A stretch of DNA of 64,000 nucleotides, from assembly GCF_025989145.1 (NCBI RefSeq), contig NZ_JAPDNQ010000001.1:1798001-1862000 (forward strand), in the 5' to 3' direction. This document shows, one piece after another, positions 24,479-32,664 of the stretch. Source of the stretch: Microbacterium sp. SSM24 (GTDB lineage Bacteria; Actinomycetota; Actinomycetes; Actinomycetales; Microbacteriaceae). Under the pieces are notes generated by a model. It was not told the origin of the DNA. It searched no databases and was given only the letters and a program-made list of their open reading frames with translations. Numbering within the stretch: the stretch's first letter is position 1; each line of letters starts with the position of its first letter. The position numbers and the translations under genes are program-made.

Positions 24479-25318
24479 ATGTCCCTCTACCGGCTCAACC
24501 GGCTCTTCGACGCGGGCTCGGAACGCGCCCTCGATGTCGCGGTCGACCACGGCTTCTTCGGGGAGCCGTCGTTCCTCACGGGCATCGAGAACATGCAGTC
24601 CGTCGTCGACACGCTCGTCGAGGCGGGCCCCGACGCCATCCAGCTCACGCTCGGTCAGGCGCGCCTCCTGCAGTCGAAGCCGGGGAAGTCCAAGCCCGCC
24701 CTGGTCCTGCGGACGGACGTCGCGAACGTCTACGGTCGGCCGCTCGACCCGCACATCTTCAGCCACCACGTTCCGCATGCCATCGAGGAGGCCGTGCGCC
24801 TCGACGCGGCCGCCGTGTGCGTCAACCTCATGCAGCTGCCGGGGCGCCCCGAGATCCGCGAGGCGTGCATCGTCTCGATCATGGCGCTGCGCCGCGAGGC
24901 GACGCGGTACGGGATGCCGCTGATGATCGAGCCCCTCGTGATGAGGGGAGCGGATGCCGAGGGCTACTCCGTCGACGGTGACACGTCGAAGATCATGACC
25001 CTCGTCCGGCAGGCGCGGGAGCTCGGCGCCGACCTGATCAAGGCCGACCCGACCGACGACATCGAGGATTATCACCGCGTGATCGAGGTGGCCGGCGACA
25101 CCCCCGTGCTCGTCCGGGGCGGCGGCCGCGTCGACGATCGCGTCCTGCTCGAAAGGACCGCCGCCGTCCTCGCCCAGGGCGCGCGCGGCATCGTCTACGG
25201 GCGCAACGTCATCCAGCATCCGGACCCCGCCGGAATCACGCGCGCGCTCATGGATGTGCTGCACCGCGGAGCGACCCCCGCCGAGGCCCTCGATCGGCTG
25301 CAGGGAGACCGCGCATGA
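24479..25318 (+). CDS. Class I aldolase-like (beta/alpha)8 protein, Cgl0159/DhnA type
   Basis: 279 residues. The early VDHGFFGEPSFLTGIENMQSVV is typical of the DeoC/FbaB/LacD aldolase superfamily; MIEPLVM and ADLIKADPTDD (the Lys in IKAD is the likely Schiff-base residue) and the phosphate-binding end VLVRGGGRVD...GARGIVYGRNV complete the barrel. Members cleave a ketose phosphate into two smaller pieces. The ATG at 24479 starts the rightward operon and the end overlaps the dehydrogenase gene. I recall similar proteins in actinobacterial inositol clusters, which would fit the PfkB kinase and Gfo/Idh dehydrogenase here; this is inference. Confidence 0.75.
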   Translation: MSLYRLNRLFDAGSERALDVAVDHGFFGEPSFLTGIENMQSVVDTLVEAGPDAIQLTLGQARLLQSKPGKSKPALVLRTDVANVYGRPLDPHIFSHHVPHAIEEAVRLDAAAVCVNLMQLPGRPEIREACIVSIMALRREATRYGMPLMIEPLVMRGADAEGYSVDGDTSKIMTLVRQARELGADLIKADPTDDIEDYHRVIEVAGDTPVLVRGGGRVDDRVLLERTAAVLAQGARGIVYGRNVIQHPDPAGITRALMDVLHRGATPAEALDRLQGDRA

Positions 25319-26472
25319 CGTCTCCCGAGACGGTGAACGTCGCGATCATCGGCGGCGGCCTCATGGGGCGCGAGATCGCCGCGGCCCTCCAGCGGTGGCC
25401 GGCTCTCATCGATCATCCGGTGCGTCCGCGGCTCACCGCGGTGTGCGATCTCAACCCGGAAGCCCTGGAGTGGTTCCGCCGGATCGACAGCGTGACGACC
25501 CTGGTCACGGACTATCACGACCTCCTCGCGGACCCGTCGATCGACGTCGTCTACATCGCCGTGCGGCACGATCTGCACGAGCAGCTCTACATCGACACCG
25601 TCGCGGCGGGCAAGGATCTGCTCGCCGAGAAGCCGTTCGGCATCGACTCGGCGGCGGCCACCCGGGTGATCGAGGCCATCGACGCGGCATCCGCCTTCGT
25701 CCGCGTCTCGAGCGAGATGCCGTTCTTCCCCGGCGCGCAGTGGGCGATCGACTACGTGCGCTCGGGGGCGGCGGGCCGGCTCATCTCGGTGCGCTCCGGG
25801 TTCCTGCACTCGAGCGACCTCGACGTCCGCAAGCCGATCAACTGGAAGCGCCAGGCGCAGTTCTGCGGGGCGTCGGGTGTCATGAACGACCTCGGCATGC
25901 ACGCCTGGCACGTGCCGCTCCGCCTGGGGTGGCATCCGTCGCGACTGTCCGCGCAGCTCCAGGACCTCGTGCCCGCCCGTCCCGGCCCCGACGGCGAGCC
26001 GGTCGTGTGCGACACGTGGGAGAACGCGGCGATCCACGCGGATGTCGATTCCCCCGCCGGCGCATTCCTCCTCGACGTGCGCACCGACCGGGTCGCCCCG
26101 GGGAACAAGAACACCTGGTACCTCGAGGTCGTCGGCATGGACGGCGGTGTGCGGTTCTCCACCGCGCAGCCGGCACGTGTGGAGGTCTTCGCGACGGTCG
26201 ACGTGCCGGGGATCGGTCGCGAGCAGTCGTGGCAGATCATCGAGACCGGGAGCCAGTCGGTGTGGCCCACCGTCACCGGCGGGATCTTCGAGACCGGATT
26301 CTCGGACGCGATCCTCCAGATGTGGGCGGCTTTCCTCGCCGAGCGCGCCGGAGCGCTCGGAACCCGCTTCGGCTGTGCGACGCCGGACGAGGCGCTCGCC
26401 GGCCACCGCATGGCGGAGGCGGCGGCGCTGTCGCACGAGTCCGGCCGGCGGGTGACGGTCGCGCCCGCCTGA
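25315..26472 (+). CDS. Gfo/Idh/MocA-family sugar or inositol dehydrogenase
   Basis: 385 residues. The Rossmann domain begins NVAIIGGGLMGREIAAAL; the EKP motif (DLLAEKPFGIDS near residues 100-110) supplies the conserved lysine. The C-terminal GFO_IDH_MocA_C sheet includes GVMNDLGMHAWHVPLRLG with the usual Asp and His. It oxidises a sugar or cyclitol hydroxyl with NAD(P). The ATG overlaps the aldolase stop, so the two are co-translated under the LacI operators. With the kinase and isomerase it completes a small sugar-acid or inositol-like route; no transporter is in the cluster, so uptake must be elsewhere. Confidence 0.85.
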   Translation: MTSPETVNVAIIGGGLMGREIAAALQRWPALIDHPVRPRLTAVCDLNPEALEWFRRIDSVTTLVTDYHDLLADPSIDVVYIAVRHDLHEQLYIDTVAAGKDLLAEKPFGIDSAAATRVIEAIDAASAFVRVSSEMPFFPGAQWAIDYVRSGAAGRLISVRSGFLHSSDLDVRKPINWKRQAQFCGASGVMNDLGMHAWHVPLRLGWHPSRLSAQLQDLVPARPGPDGEPVVCDTWENAAIHADVDSPAGAFLLDVRTDRVAPGNKNTWYLEVVGMDGGVRFSTAQPARVEVFATVDVPGIGREQSWQIIETGSQSVWPTVTGGIFETGFSDAILQMWAAFLAERAGALGTRFGCATPDEALAGHRMAEAAALSHESGRRVTVAPA

Positions 26473-26495
26473 GGCGACGGCCGAGGTGCTCGCGC

Positions 26496-27407
26496 CTACG
26501 CGTGCTCGGCCAGGGCGCGGCCCAGCCAGTACTGCGCGCGCTCGATGAGTGCCTGCGCGACAGGGGTGTCCTTCCCCCAGTTCTCGAAGCCGTGGACGGC
26601 ACCCGTGACGATGTCGGTGGCGACCGGGACGCCGGCACGGTGGAGCGCGTCGGCGTAGGCGGCATCCTCCTCGGCGAACAGCTCGATGTCGGTCCACGTG
26701 AGGAAGGCGGGCGGAAGACCGGTGAGCTCGGTGCGGCGCCCGGGCGACGCGTATGCGGGCACGCTCTCCGCGCCCGGCTCTCCGCCGAGGTAGCCGGACC
26801 AGCCCTCGCGATTGGCCGCGTTGTTCCACACGAAGTGGTCGAGGGCGTCGAGCTCGCGCCGCGCGGCGACGCGGTCGTCGAGCATCGGTGCGAAGAGCCA
26901 CTGCGCGCGCGGCTGCGCGCCCCCGTCGTCGTGAATCCGCTGCACCAGTCCGGCGGCGAGCCCGCCCCCGGCGCTCTCGCCCCCGATCGCGATCCGGTCC
27001 GCATCGACGCCGAGGCGGGCGGCGTGATCGACGAACCAGGTCCACGCCTGCCGGACGTCGTCGTGGGCGGCGGGGAACGGATGCTCCGGCGCGACGCGGT
27101 AGTTCGCCGAGACGATGACCATCCCGAGGCGCTCGGCCGTCGACAGGCAGAGCGACTCGTCCTGCTTGGCGTCGCCGAACAGCAGGCCGCCGCCGTGGAT
27201 CCACAGCATCCCGGCGCCGCTGCGCGCACCTCGGGGAGTGTAGACGCGCAGGCGGACCGAGCCCGCACGTGCCTTCGTCACAGCGACGGCATCCGACTTC
27301 GGCACGGGCATCACCCGTACGGCCGCCCGCACGAGCCACCGCGGGGCGGAGGCCTGAGTGCGCTTCATCGGCTCGCGCAGCTCGGGAAGAACCTGTTCGA
27401 CGTCCAT
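26496..27407 (-). CDS. Alpha/beta hydrolase (HSL-family esterase)
   Basis: 303 residues. Oxyanion motif HGGGLLFG near residues 70-77, nucleophile elbow GESAGGG near 142-148, then the acid Asp in FLTWTDIELFAEED and the catalytic His in AVHGFENW. This is the hormone-sensitive-lipase/arylacetamide deacetylase family, which hydrolyses short acyl esters in the cytoplasm. The ATG at 27407 has CGAGGAGGTG directly upstream. It is a single-gene unit between the sugar operon (convergent, 23 bp) and a tandem-repeat region. No specific substrate is suggested by the context. Confidence 0.88.
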   Translation of the reverse strand: MDVEQVLPELREPMKRTQASAPRWLVRAAVRVMPVPKSDAVAVTKARAGSVRLRVYTPRGARSGAGMLWIHGGGLLFGDAKQDESLCLSTAERLGMVIVSANYRVAPEHPFPAAHDDVRQAWTWFVDHAARLGVDADRIAIGGESAGGGLAAGLVQRIHDDGGAQPRAQWLFAPMLDDRVAARRELDALDHFVWNNAANREGWSGYLGGEPGAESVPAYASPGRRTELTGLPPAFLTWTDIELFAEEDAAYADALHRAGVPVATDIVTGAVHGFENWGKDTPVAQALIERAQYWLGRALAEHA

Positions 27408-27713
27408 CGCACCTCCTCGTGCGGATACACCCTAGCGGCATCCGGACTTGCATGTCCGGTTTGGACGGCGGCGCCCGGCGGCGTCGCGTTCGGCGGCTTG
27501 TCGAACTGCGGACGAGCTCTGGTGCCGACGAGCTCGAGGCCGACGATCTCTGCGCCACGATCTCGGCGTCACGATCTCTGCGCCACGATCTGCGCCAACG
27601 ATCCGTGCGCCGACCTCTCTATGCCGCCGACCTCCACACCGCCGACCTCCACACCGCCGACCTCCACACCGCCGACCTCCACACCGTCGATCTCCGTCGC
27701 GACGGCCTTCACG
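27408..27713. other. Gene-free gap with repetitive sequence
   Basis: A 306-bp gap between the esterase start and the HNH gene end. The first 130 bp contain no recognisable signal apart from the esterase promoter region. From about 27545 the sequence becomes repetitive, with variants of GATCTCTGCGCCAC, and then turns into the exact 15-bp tandem repeat annotated separately. Confidence 0.5.
27626..27700. repeat. 15-bp tandem repeat, four exact copies plus a degenerate fifth
   Basis: GCCGACCTCCACACC occurs in perfect tandem at 27626, 27641, 27656 and 27671, followed by a diverged copy at 27686. A related degenerate array lies just upstream. In one rightward frame the unit reads ADLHT, but that frame has no credible start or domain, so I treat it as non-coding. 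The array lies 14 bp beyond the stop codon of the DUF222-HNH gene. The 15-bp period keeps any reading frame open and suggests slippage expansion. Confidence 0.85.
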
Positions 27714-29027
27714 CTAGAACGGGGCGTCGGATGCGCCGGGCGGTCCCGACGGTCGGAAGACCGGGACGGGTCGCTCGGGTTTCACGAGGTACCGGCGTCC
27801 GGCGGGCGAGGTCCACAGCAGCGCACCGGCCTGTTCGGGGAGGTGCTCAACCGACCACCCGCCGTGGTGCTTGACGGTGTGGTGCCCGGTGCACAGGGGC
27901 GCATGGTTGTCGAGGCTGGTGTGGCCTCCGTGTTCCCACGCGACGTTATGGTCGATCTCGCACCGCGAAGCGGGAATCCCGCAACCGGGGGCCATACAGC
28001 GGTCGGCCCGCCATCTGATGAGTTTGCGCAGGGCGGGCGGCGGCCGATACTGGGTCCGGCTCACCGACAGCACCATCCCGGTCTCGGGGTGGGTGAGGAC
28101 CCGCATCCATCCGGCGTCCCCGCCGCACAGCTCCCGCGCCCGGTCCAGCGGAATCGGGCCGATGCCCTCCACGGTGGCCGGCGCGAGACCCTGCGCATGG
28201 CGGTGCTCGTCATCGTCCGCCAGTAACGCCAGCACGGGCACGGTGACCGCGACCGTCGCACGGATCCCTCGTGCCTCGGCCGGGTGCGCATCCGTACGTC
28301 CGTCGATCAGCAGGTCGGCGAGGACGTCTGCGCGGGTCTGATCCAGCGTGCGAGTCTCGTCGGGCACGGCGTTGATCGTCTTCGCCATCCTGGTGACCCG
28401 GTCGTGGATCGCGTGCGCTTCGACGGCGGGCAGGTAGGCGTGTAGCCAGGCCATGCCTTCTGCGGCCGGCTCGACCACGACCCGTCGCTGGGAGAGTTCG
28501 CGCTCATGACGCTCGGTCAGTGAGGCCGACTCCTCGCGTTCGATGAGCCGGCGCAGCTGTCGCCGGAACGACCCGACCGGCAGCTCCTCTGCGAGAGCGA
28601 CAGCCCGCTCTGAGAGTCGCCCGCGCACCTCGGGTGACGCGGCATCCAACAGGTCCACCAGAGTCCGCGCGTGACGCTCCGTCATTCCCGCCCGACCGAG
28701 CGACGCGAGTGCGCCCGGATACCGCGAGACCATCGCCTCCGCCTGCGCGAGCAGAATGCCGGCCGCGGCCTCGGTGATGCGCAGCGCCGCCGCGAGCTCT
28801 AGCCGCACGGACCGCTCGACGATCTCTGCCGCGCCGCCGCCATATCGGCCGCCATCGGCGAGAGCCCGTCGACGGAGCGCATCGATCCGCACCAACTGCT
28901 CGGCGGCGAATACCGACAGCATGACGGCGACCTCTGTCACCAGCTCCACGTCGTCGGGAACCGGTGGCGCCCACCCCGGCGCAGGGTCGTCGGGAAGCAG
29001 CCCCGGGTCATCTGCGAGGAATGTCAT
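27714..29027 (-). CDS. DUF222/HNH endonuclease domain protein (13E12-repeat family)
   Basis: 437 residues from the ATG at 29027 (CGGGAG upstream; another ATG at 29057 is possible). DUF222 covers most of the protein. The C-terminal HNH nuclease motif is CMAPGCGIPASRCEIDHNVAW with LCTGHHTVKHHGG, including the two Cys pairs and catalytic His. The family, abundant in actinobacteria and related to mycobacterial REP13E12 proteins, is thought to be a mobile or selfish nuclease; its target is not known. It occurs here as a single gene between repetitive DNA and a molybdoenzyme gene, with 82 bp to the divergent neighbour. Confidence 0.88.
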   Translation of the reverse strand: MTFLADDPGLLPDDPAPGWAPPVPDDVELVTEVAVMLSVFAAEQLVRIDALRRRALADGGRYGGGAAEIVERSVRLELAAALRITEAAAGILLAQAEAMVSRYPGALASLGRAGMTERHARTLVDLLDAASPEVRGRLSERAVALAEELPVGSFRRQLRRLIEREESASLTERHERELSQRRVVVEPAAEGMAWLHAYLPAVEAHAIHDRVTRMAKTINAVPDETRTLDQTRADVLADLLIDGRTDAHPAEARGIRATVAVTVPVLALLADDDEHRHAQGLAPATVEGIGPIPLDRARELCGGDAGWMRVLTHPETGMVLSVSRTQYRPPPALRKLIRWRADRCMAPGCGIPASRCEIDHNVAWEHGGHTSLDNHAPLCTGHHTVKHHGGWSVEHLPEQAGALLWTSPAGRRYLVKPERPVPVFRPSGPPGASDAPF

Positions 29028-29109
29028 GCTCCCGACGTTAGAACATACGTACGACATTCATTCTTCCCGGCCTTCGCCGCCGCCCGCGCGCAGGCAATAC
29101 CCTGGCGTC

Positions 29110-31644
29110 ATGGCGAGGAAGCCCCCGACAACCGACATCGACGAGTCGCGCGTGCACGTGTCGCGGCCCAAGAAGGTCGCCGTCGGAGTGCCCGCCGTGC
29201 TGCATGCCCTGCAGATCGCCAACGAGCAGATGGGCGTCACGCGATCCGTGCAGACGCTGATGCGGGTGAATCAGAAGGACGGCTTCGACTGCCCCGGCTG
29301 CGCGTGGCCGGAGGAGGAAAGGCGCCATCTGGCGGAGTTCTGCGAGAACGGTGCGAAGGCGGTCGCCGAGGAGGCGACCGTTCGCCGCGTCGGTCCGGAG
29401 TTCTTCGCGGCCCATTCGCTGGCGGACCTGCGCACTCACGACGACTGGTGGCTCGGGCAACAGGGGCGGCTCACGCATCCGATGGTGCTCGACGAGGGCG
29501 CGACGCACTATCGCCCCATCTCGTGGGACGAGGCGCTGAGACTGGTCGCCGACGAGATCCGTGTGCTCGACGATCCCGACCAGGCGGTGTTCTACACCTC
29601 CGGACGCACCTCCAACGAGGCCGCCTTCCTCTACCAGCTGCTGGTGCGCGGGGTCGGCACCAACAATCTGCCGGACTGCTCGAACATGTGCCACGAGTCG
29701 TCGGGCTCCGCGCTGACCGAGACGATCGGCATCGGCAAGGGCACGGTGTCGATCGAGGACATCCACGATGCCGACCTGCTGATCGTGGCAGGGCAGAACC
29801 CGGGCACGAACCACCCGCGCATGCTGTCGGCGCTCGAGAAGGCGAAGCAGCGCGGCGCGCGGGTCATCGCCGTGAACCCCCTTCCCGAGGCGGGGCTGAT
29901 GCGATTCGAGAACCCGCAGACGGTGCGCGGGGTCGCATTCGGCGGCACGAAGATCGCAGACCGGTTCGTGCAGATCCGTCTCGGCGGCGACCAGGCGCTG
30001 TTCCAGGCGATCGGCAAGCATCTGCTCGAGGCCGACCCTTCGACGGGCTCAGGGACCGGGGATGCGGTGCTCGACCACGAGTTCATCGCCGCGCACACCA
30101 GTGGCTTCGCGGCGTACGCGCAGGCGATGGCGGATGTCTCGTGGCGCGACCTCGTGACGGCGAGCGGCCTTCCCGAGAAGACGCTCCGCGCGATCGGCGA
30201 CGAGGTGCGCACCTCCCGATCGACGATCGTGTGCTGGGCGATGGGGCTGACGCAGCACAAGCACTCCGTCGCGACGCTTCGCGACGTGGTCGACGTGCTC
30301 CTGCTGCAGGGCAACATCGGTCGGCGGGGCGCGGGCGTCTGCCCGGTGCGCGGACACTCCAACGTGCAGGGCGACCGCACGGTCGGCATCTACGAGAAGC
30401 CGGCCGAGGAGTTCCTCGCGGCGCTCGACCGGGAGTTCTCGTTCCGCGCCCCGCGCGCACACGGGTTCGACACGGTCGAGGCGATCCGCGCCATGCGCGA
30501 CGGCCGCGTGCGATTCTTCCTCGGCATGGGCGGCAACTTCGTGTCGGCCACGCCCGACACCGCCGTCGTCGGGGCCGGCATGGCGCGCGTGGGACTCACC
30601 GTGCACGTGTCGACGAAGCTCAACCGCTCGCACGTCGTGACCGGTCGGCGAGCGCTGATCCTGCCGACGCTCGGCCGCACCGATCGCGACCGCCGCGGCG
30701 GCGCCGAGCAGCGCGTCACCGTCGAGGACTCGATGGGCGCCGTCCATGCCTCGCGCGGCCGGCTCGCCCCGCCGTCGGAGGAGCTGCTCAGCGAGGTCGC
30801 CATCGTCGCGCGGCTGTGTGCGCTCGTGTTCACAGATCCGGATGCCGCGCCCACGGCGTCACGAGCGGAGGAGATGTCACGAGCGGAGGATGAATCCGCG
30901 GCATCCGGTCCTCCTTTCGTCACATCTCCTCCTTTCGTCACCGACGGAGCGGGCACCGGCGGAGCCGGCACCGCGGCGGGCGATGCCGGGCTGCCGGAGC
31001 ACGGGGCGATCGAGGCCGAGCTGCCCGAACTCGCGGGGGTGCGGCATCCGCTCAACGTCCCGCAGGCCGACTGGGCGGCGCTCGAGGGGGACTACGCGCT
31101 CATCCGGGCGCACATCGAACGCACCATCCCCGGCTTCGAGGACTTCGAGACCCGCATCGAGAAGGGCCGCACGTTCTTCCTCCCCAACGGCCCCCGCGAT
31201 GCGCGCCGGTTCGCGACCGTCGACGGCAAGGCCCGGTTCACCGTCAACGCGCTGGAGTACCCGCACATCCCGCGCGGCCGTCTCCTGCTGCAGACGCTGC
31301 GCTCGCACGACCAGTACAACACCACGATCTACGGCAAGGACGACCGGTATCGCGGCATCCGCGACGGCCGACGCGTCGTGCTGGTGAACCGGTCCGACAT
31401 CCAGCGCCTCGGGTTCGCGGAGGACGAGGTCGTCGACCTCGTCTCGGAATGGACCGGCCCCGACGGAGACCGCGAGGAGCGCCGCGCCGAGGAGTTCCGC
31501 CTCGTCGCGTATGACACGCCGAAGGGCAACGCCGCGGCGTACTATCCGGAGACCAACGTGCTCGTGCCGCTCGATTCGGTCGCCGACGTGTCGGGCACGC
31601 CCACCTCCAAGGCGGTCATCGTCCGGCTCGAGCGACGGGGCTGA
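29110..31644 (+). CDS. FdhF/YdeP-like molybdopterin oxidoreductase
   Basis: 844 residues. The N-terminal DGFDCPGCAWPEE is the motif of the YdeP/FdhF alpha-subunit-like family, which lacks the full four-Cys [4Fe-4S] domain of formate dehydrogenases. MopB core: ISWDEALRLVADEI, FYTSGRTSNEAAFLYQL, NLPDCSNMCHESSG, IVAGQNPGTNHPRML, GVCPVRGHSNVQGDRTVG. The Mo-dinucleotide-binding domain is at the end (LLLQTLRSHDQYNTTIYG). YdeP homologues are linked to acid resistance in E. coli; the electron partner is unknown. It stands alone, with no FdhD or partner subunit. Two repetitive insertions lie in frame (see repeats at 30036 and 30858), adding the low-complexity linker near residues 583-611. Confidence 0.85.
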   Translation: MARKPPTTDIDESRVHVSRPKKVAVGVPAVLHALQIANEQMGVTRSVQTLMRVNQKDGFDCPGCAWPEEERRHLAEFCENGAKAVAEEATVRRVGPEFFAAHSLADLRTHDDWWLGQQGRLTHPMVLDEGATHYRPISWDEALRLVADEIRVLDDPDQAVFYTSGRTSNEAAFLYQLLVRGVGTNNLPDCSNMCHESSGSALTETIGIGKGTVSIEDIHDADLLIVAGQNPGTNHPRMLSALEKAKQRGARVIAVNPLPEAGLMRFENPQTVRGVAFGGTKIADRFVQIRLGGDQALFQAIGKHLLEADPSTGSGTGDAVLDHEFIAAHTSGFAAYAQAMADVSWRDLVTASGLPEKTLRAIGDEVRTSRSTIVCWAMGLTQHKHSVATLRDVVDVLLLQGNIGRRGAGVCPVRGHSNVQGDRTVGIYEKPAEEFLAALDREFSFRAPRAHGFDTVEAIRAMRDGRVRFFLGMGGNFVSATPDTAVVGAGMARVGLTVHVSTKLNRSHVVTGRRALILPTLGRTDRDRRGGAEQRVTVEDSMGAVHASRGRLAPPSEELLSEVAIVARLCALVFTDPDAAPTASRAEEMSRAEDESAASGPPFVTSPPFVTDGAGTGGAGTAAGDAGLPEHGAIEAELPELAGVRHPLNVPQADWAALEGDYALIRAHIERTIPGFEDFETRIEKGRTFFLPNGPRDARRFATVDGKARFTVNALEYPHIPRGRLLLQTLRSHDQYNTTIYGKDDRYRGIRDGRRVVLVNRSDIQRLGFAEDEVVDLVSEWTGPDGDREERRAEEFRLVAYDTPKGNAAAYYPETNVLVPLDSVADVSGTPTSKAVIVRLERRG
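30036..30057. repeat. Copy of the CCTTCGAC...CTCAGGGACC dispersed repeat inside a coding region
   Basis: CCCTTCGACGGGCTCAGGG followed by ACC matches a short imperfect palindrome that I recall as common in actinobacterial and other genomes (CCCTTCGACAGGCTCAGGGACC). Here it lies in frame in the molybdopterin oxidoreductase, encoding PSTGSGT at about residues 310-316, an insertion relative to the family consensus as I remember it. Confidence 0.6.
30858..30941. repeat. 33-bp inverted repeat built of tandem units, inside the oxidoreductase gene
   Basis: The left arm (30858-30890) is two tandem units of GTCACGAGCGGAGGA joined by GAT. The right arm (30909-30941) is the reverse complement of two units of GTGACGAAAGGAGGA joined the same way. 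The arms match at 27 of 33 positions around an 18-bp loop. The element keeps the frame open and encodes the linker ASRAEEMSRAEDESAASG / PPFVTSPPFVT between the MopB core and the C-terminal domain. Confidence 0.85.
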
Positions 31645-31752
31645 GGGCGCTCGATCCCACCCTCGGCGATCGGCACCGCGGTACCGCCCCGGCGGTGAAT
31701 CTCCTCCCACGGGTGGACGCGGGGAGACCGGGTGCGCTCATAGCGTGAGCAC

Positions 31753-32664
31753 ATGATCGTTGCAGAACAGCTCACCAAGCGCTTCGGGGACAAGACCGCC
31801 GTGTCTCAGGTCTCCTTCACCGTGCAGCCGGGGAAGGTCACGGGATTCCTCGGACCGAACGGCGCCGGAAAGTCCACGACGATGCGGATGATCGTCGGAC
31901 TCGACCGGCCGTCCGCGGGCACCGTCACCGTGAACGGAAAGCGGTACGCCGACCTGCGCGCCCCGCTCGCCGAGGTCGGCGTCCTCCTGGACGCGAAGGC
32001 CGTGCACACCGGCCGATCGGCCCGCAACCACCTGCGGGCGATGGCGGCGACCCACGGGATCGGTCGCGCGCGGGTCGACGAGGTCATCGAGCTGACCGGA
32101 CTGGGCACCGTCGCGGGAAAGCGCGCCGGCAAGTTCTCGCTGGGCATGGGCCAGCGGCTGGGCATCGCCGCGGCGCTCCTCGGCGACCCGCACACCGTCA
32201 TCCTCGACGAGCCGGTCAACGGCCTCGACCCCGAGGGCGTGCGGTGGGTGCGCCAGTTCGTGCGCTACCTCGCCTCCGAGGGGCGCACCGTGCTGCTCTC
32301 GAGCCACCTCATGAGCGAGATGGCCCTCACCGCCGACCACGTGATCGTGCTGGGCCGCGGCGAGGTGCTCGCGGACGCCGAGCTGTCCGAGCTCGTGCGG
32401 GCGTGGACGAGCAACACCGTCCAGGTCCGCTCCCCGCGTCTGAGCGAGCTCGTGGCCGCCGTCGCCGGACCCGACGTCACCGTCACGACCACCGAACCGG
32501 GTCTCGCCGACATCGCCGGCGTGACGGCCGCGTCGATCGGCGACCTCGCGGCCTCGCTCGGCATTCCCGTCCACGAACTCACCTCGCGCACCGGCTCGCT
32601 GGAAGACGCCTATCTCGCGCTCACCGGCGACGCCGTCGAGTACAAGTCCAAGGAGATCTCATGA
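31753..32664 (+). CDS. ABC exporter ATP-binding protein (BcrA/DrrA type)
   Basis: 303 residues. Walker A GPNGAGKST, signature FSLGMGQR, Walker B VILDEPVNGLDPEG, switch His in LLSSHLMSE. The C-terminal extension (about residues 215-303) is typical of DrrA/BcrA-type exporters. It drives export of a lipophilic compound or antibiotic through the permease encoded next. The ATG at 31753 was chosen because the ABC core begins there. Its stop overlaps the permease ATG, and a sensor kinase and response regulator follow on the same strand, so the exporter is probably induced by its own substrate. Confidence 0.9.
   Translation: MIVAEQLTKRFGDKTAVSQVSFTVQPGKVTGFLGPNGAGKSTTMRMIVGLDRPSAGTVTVNGKRYADLRAPLAEVGVLLDAKAVHTGRSARNHLRAMAATHGIGRARVDEVIELTGLGTVAGKRAGKFSLGMGQRLGIAAALLGDPHTVILDEPVNGLDPEGVRWVRQFVRYLASEGRTVLLSSHLMSEMALTADHVIVLGRGEVLADAELSELVRAWTSNTVQVRSPRLSELVAAVAGPDVTVTTTEPGLADIAGVTAASIGDLAASLGIPVHELTSRTGSLEDAYLALTGDAVEYKSKEIS

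Noticed and set aside
27626..27700. Short regular repeats considered as a CRISPR array
   Set aside because: The units are directly tandem without spacers and no cas gene is present.
25254..28226. 990-codon plus-strand frame across the dehydrogenase, esterase and HNH region
   Set aside because: It overlaps three well-supported genes, is Arg/Pro-rich and has no motif.
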